Below the pieces are notes generated by a model that saw only the letters and a list, made by a program, of their open reading frames with translations, was not told where the DNA came from and searched no databases. Below, in pieces: positions 63,469 through 64,000 of a stretch of 64,000 nt of DNA. Each line of letters starts with the position of its first letter. Positions within the stretch are counted from its first letter, which is position 1. Position numbers and translations under genes: made by a program. Location of the stretch: positions 2,024,643 through 2,088,642 of the forward strand of contig NZ_JBCFBO010000001.1 in assembly GCF_038562635.1 (NCBI RefSeq), written 5' to 3'. Origin of the DNA: Methanobacterium sp. (lineage in GTDB: Archaea > Methanobacteriota > Methanobacteria > Methanobacteriales > Methanobacteriaceae).

Positions 63469-64000
63469 TGTCAAATAAAAAAGCGCCAGCAGAAAACTGG
63501 CCTGTAATGTCTGGTGAATATATAACTGGTGATCCTGAAAGTGCTGTAGCAGTAGTCACTCTAGGATCACACCTGGAAGATATGCCTGTTGCAGCAGGAG
63601 CTGCTATATCCGGACCTTTGCACACTGAAAATTTAGGTATTGAAAAGGTCATTGCAAATACTGTTTCCAATCCTAACATAAGGTTCCTTGTGGTTTGCGG
63701 TACTGAAGTTCAGGGACATGTCACTGGCCAAACTATCCAAGCTCTACATGAAAATGGTGTAGATAAAGATATGAAAGTAGTTGGATCACAGGGAGCCATA
63801 CCAATCCTTGATAATATGACTGAAGAAGGGATCCAGAGATTTAGAGATCAGCTGGAAATAGTTAACCTGGTAGATGTGGAGGATCCTGCAACCATTCATT
63901 CAAAAATTGAGGGCTGTTTGGTTAACGATGCGGGGGCATATGAAGAAGAAAGTTCAGTTATTCCATTACTCGGAAAACGTAAAGACTCAAATGTAATAAT
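63469..64000 (+). CDS. MtrA paralog, copy 2 (cut by window edge)
   Basis: The ATG at 63469 has AAAGGAGG upstream. The 177 visible residues match copy 1 and MtrA: NKKAPAENWPV, LGSHLED, HTENLGIEKVIAN and VQGHVTGQ with the cobalt-ligand His84. The frame is still open at 64000, close to where copy 1 ends, so whether it carries the MtrA membrane helix cannot be seen. Confidence 0.9.

Noticed and set aside
1..64000. tRNA and rRNA genes
   Set aside because: No cloverleaf with a GTTCNANNC arm or rRNA-like conserved stretch was noticed in the gene-free parts.

Overview
The window is archaeal and looks like a mesophilic member of the Methanobacteriales, probably Methanobacterium. The evidence is: AT-rich DNA with GGTGA/GGAGG ribosome sites; a methanol:coenzyme M methyltransferase system (mtaA, mtaB, mtaC and a RamA-type activase); the coenzyme F430 gene cfbD; an MthK-type potassium channel; two MtrA paralogs; and a long archaeal information-processing cluster (rpo4, rpl21e, pus10, srp54, dph2, csl4, rpo11, tfs, pcn, gins, rpl44e, rps27e, aif2a, nop10). 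No tRNA, rRNA or CRISPR array was seen.

Layout. 1-7 kb: a methyl-reducing module. mtaB-mtaC-ramA form a minus-strand operon, mtaA lies 0.7 kb away, and an unrecognised 196-residue protein sits between them. 7-13 kb: accessory and envelope genes, namely a secreted chagasin-like inhibitor, a PAP2-like membrane protein whose paralog is cut by the left edge, an alpha/alpha-barrel-like protein, a frameshifted secreted protein, a C39-like protein without its catalytic histidine, and a pilin-like protein. 13-21 kb: metabolic genes (PurM-like protein, ferredoxin, hisH, sugar nucleotidyltransferase-cupin fusion, cfbD, M14-like protein, sfsA, mthK). 21-39 kb: cell surface, with two tandem DUF11-repeat adhesin-like proteins (2114 and 903 residues) sharing duplicated upstream DNA, and a subtilisin-like protease. 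39-60 kb: cobalamin and housekeeping genes followed by the information-processing cluster. 60-64 kb: two membrane-anchor-less MtrA paralogs flanking two TetR regulators.

Most unusual content. (1) A family of AT-rich tandem hairpin arrays (38.86-39.03, 55.29-55.50, 56.68-56.78 and 61.13-61.32 kb, plus smaller ones) made of short palindromes with 3-nt loops and often a common core AAATC-N3-GATTT. (2) Two MITE-like families with terminal inverted repeats (CGCTCATG and TATAGTGAATGA). In each, one copy is enlarged by a hairpin array, and in one case the insert is flanked by a 5-bp duplication (ACATG). (3) Both mtrA paralog promoters share one architecture: a TATA box, 3 nt, then three TAAC-N5-GTTA operators at an 18-bp pitch. 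One TetR gene has a single near-copy at the same distance from its TATA box. (4) Two conserved reading frames have a good ribosome site but an ATA or TTA codon where the start codon should be.

Several starts were moved from the longest possible frame to the codon 3-8 nt after a clear GGTGA/GTGAT/GGAGG site. Family assignments come from reading motifs by eye; no database search was run.
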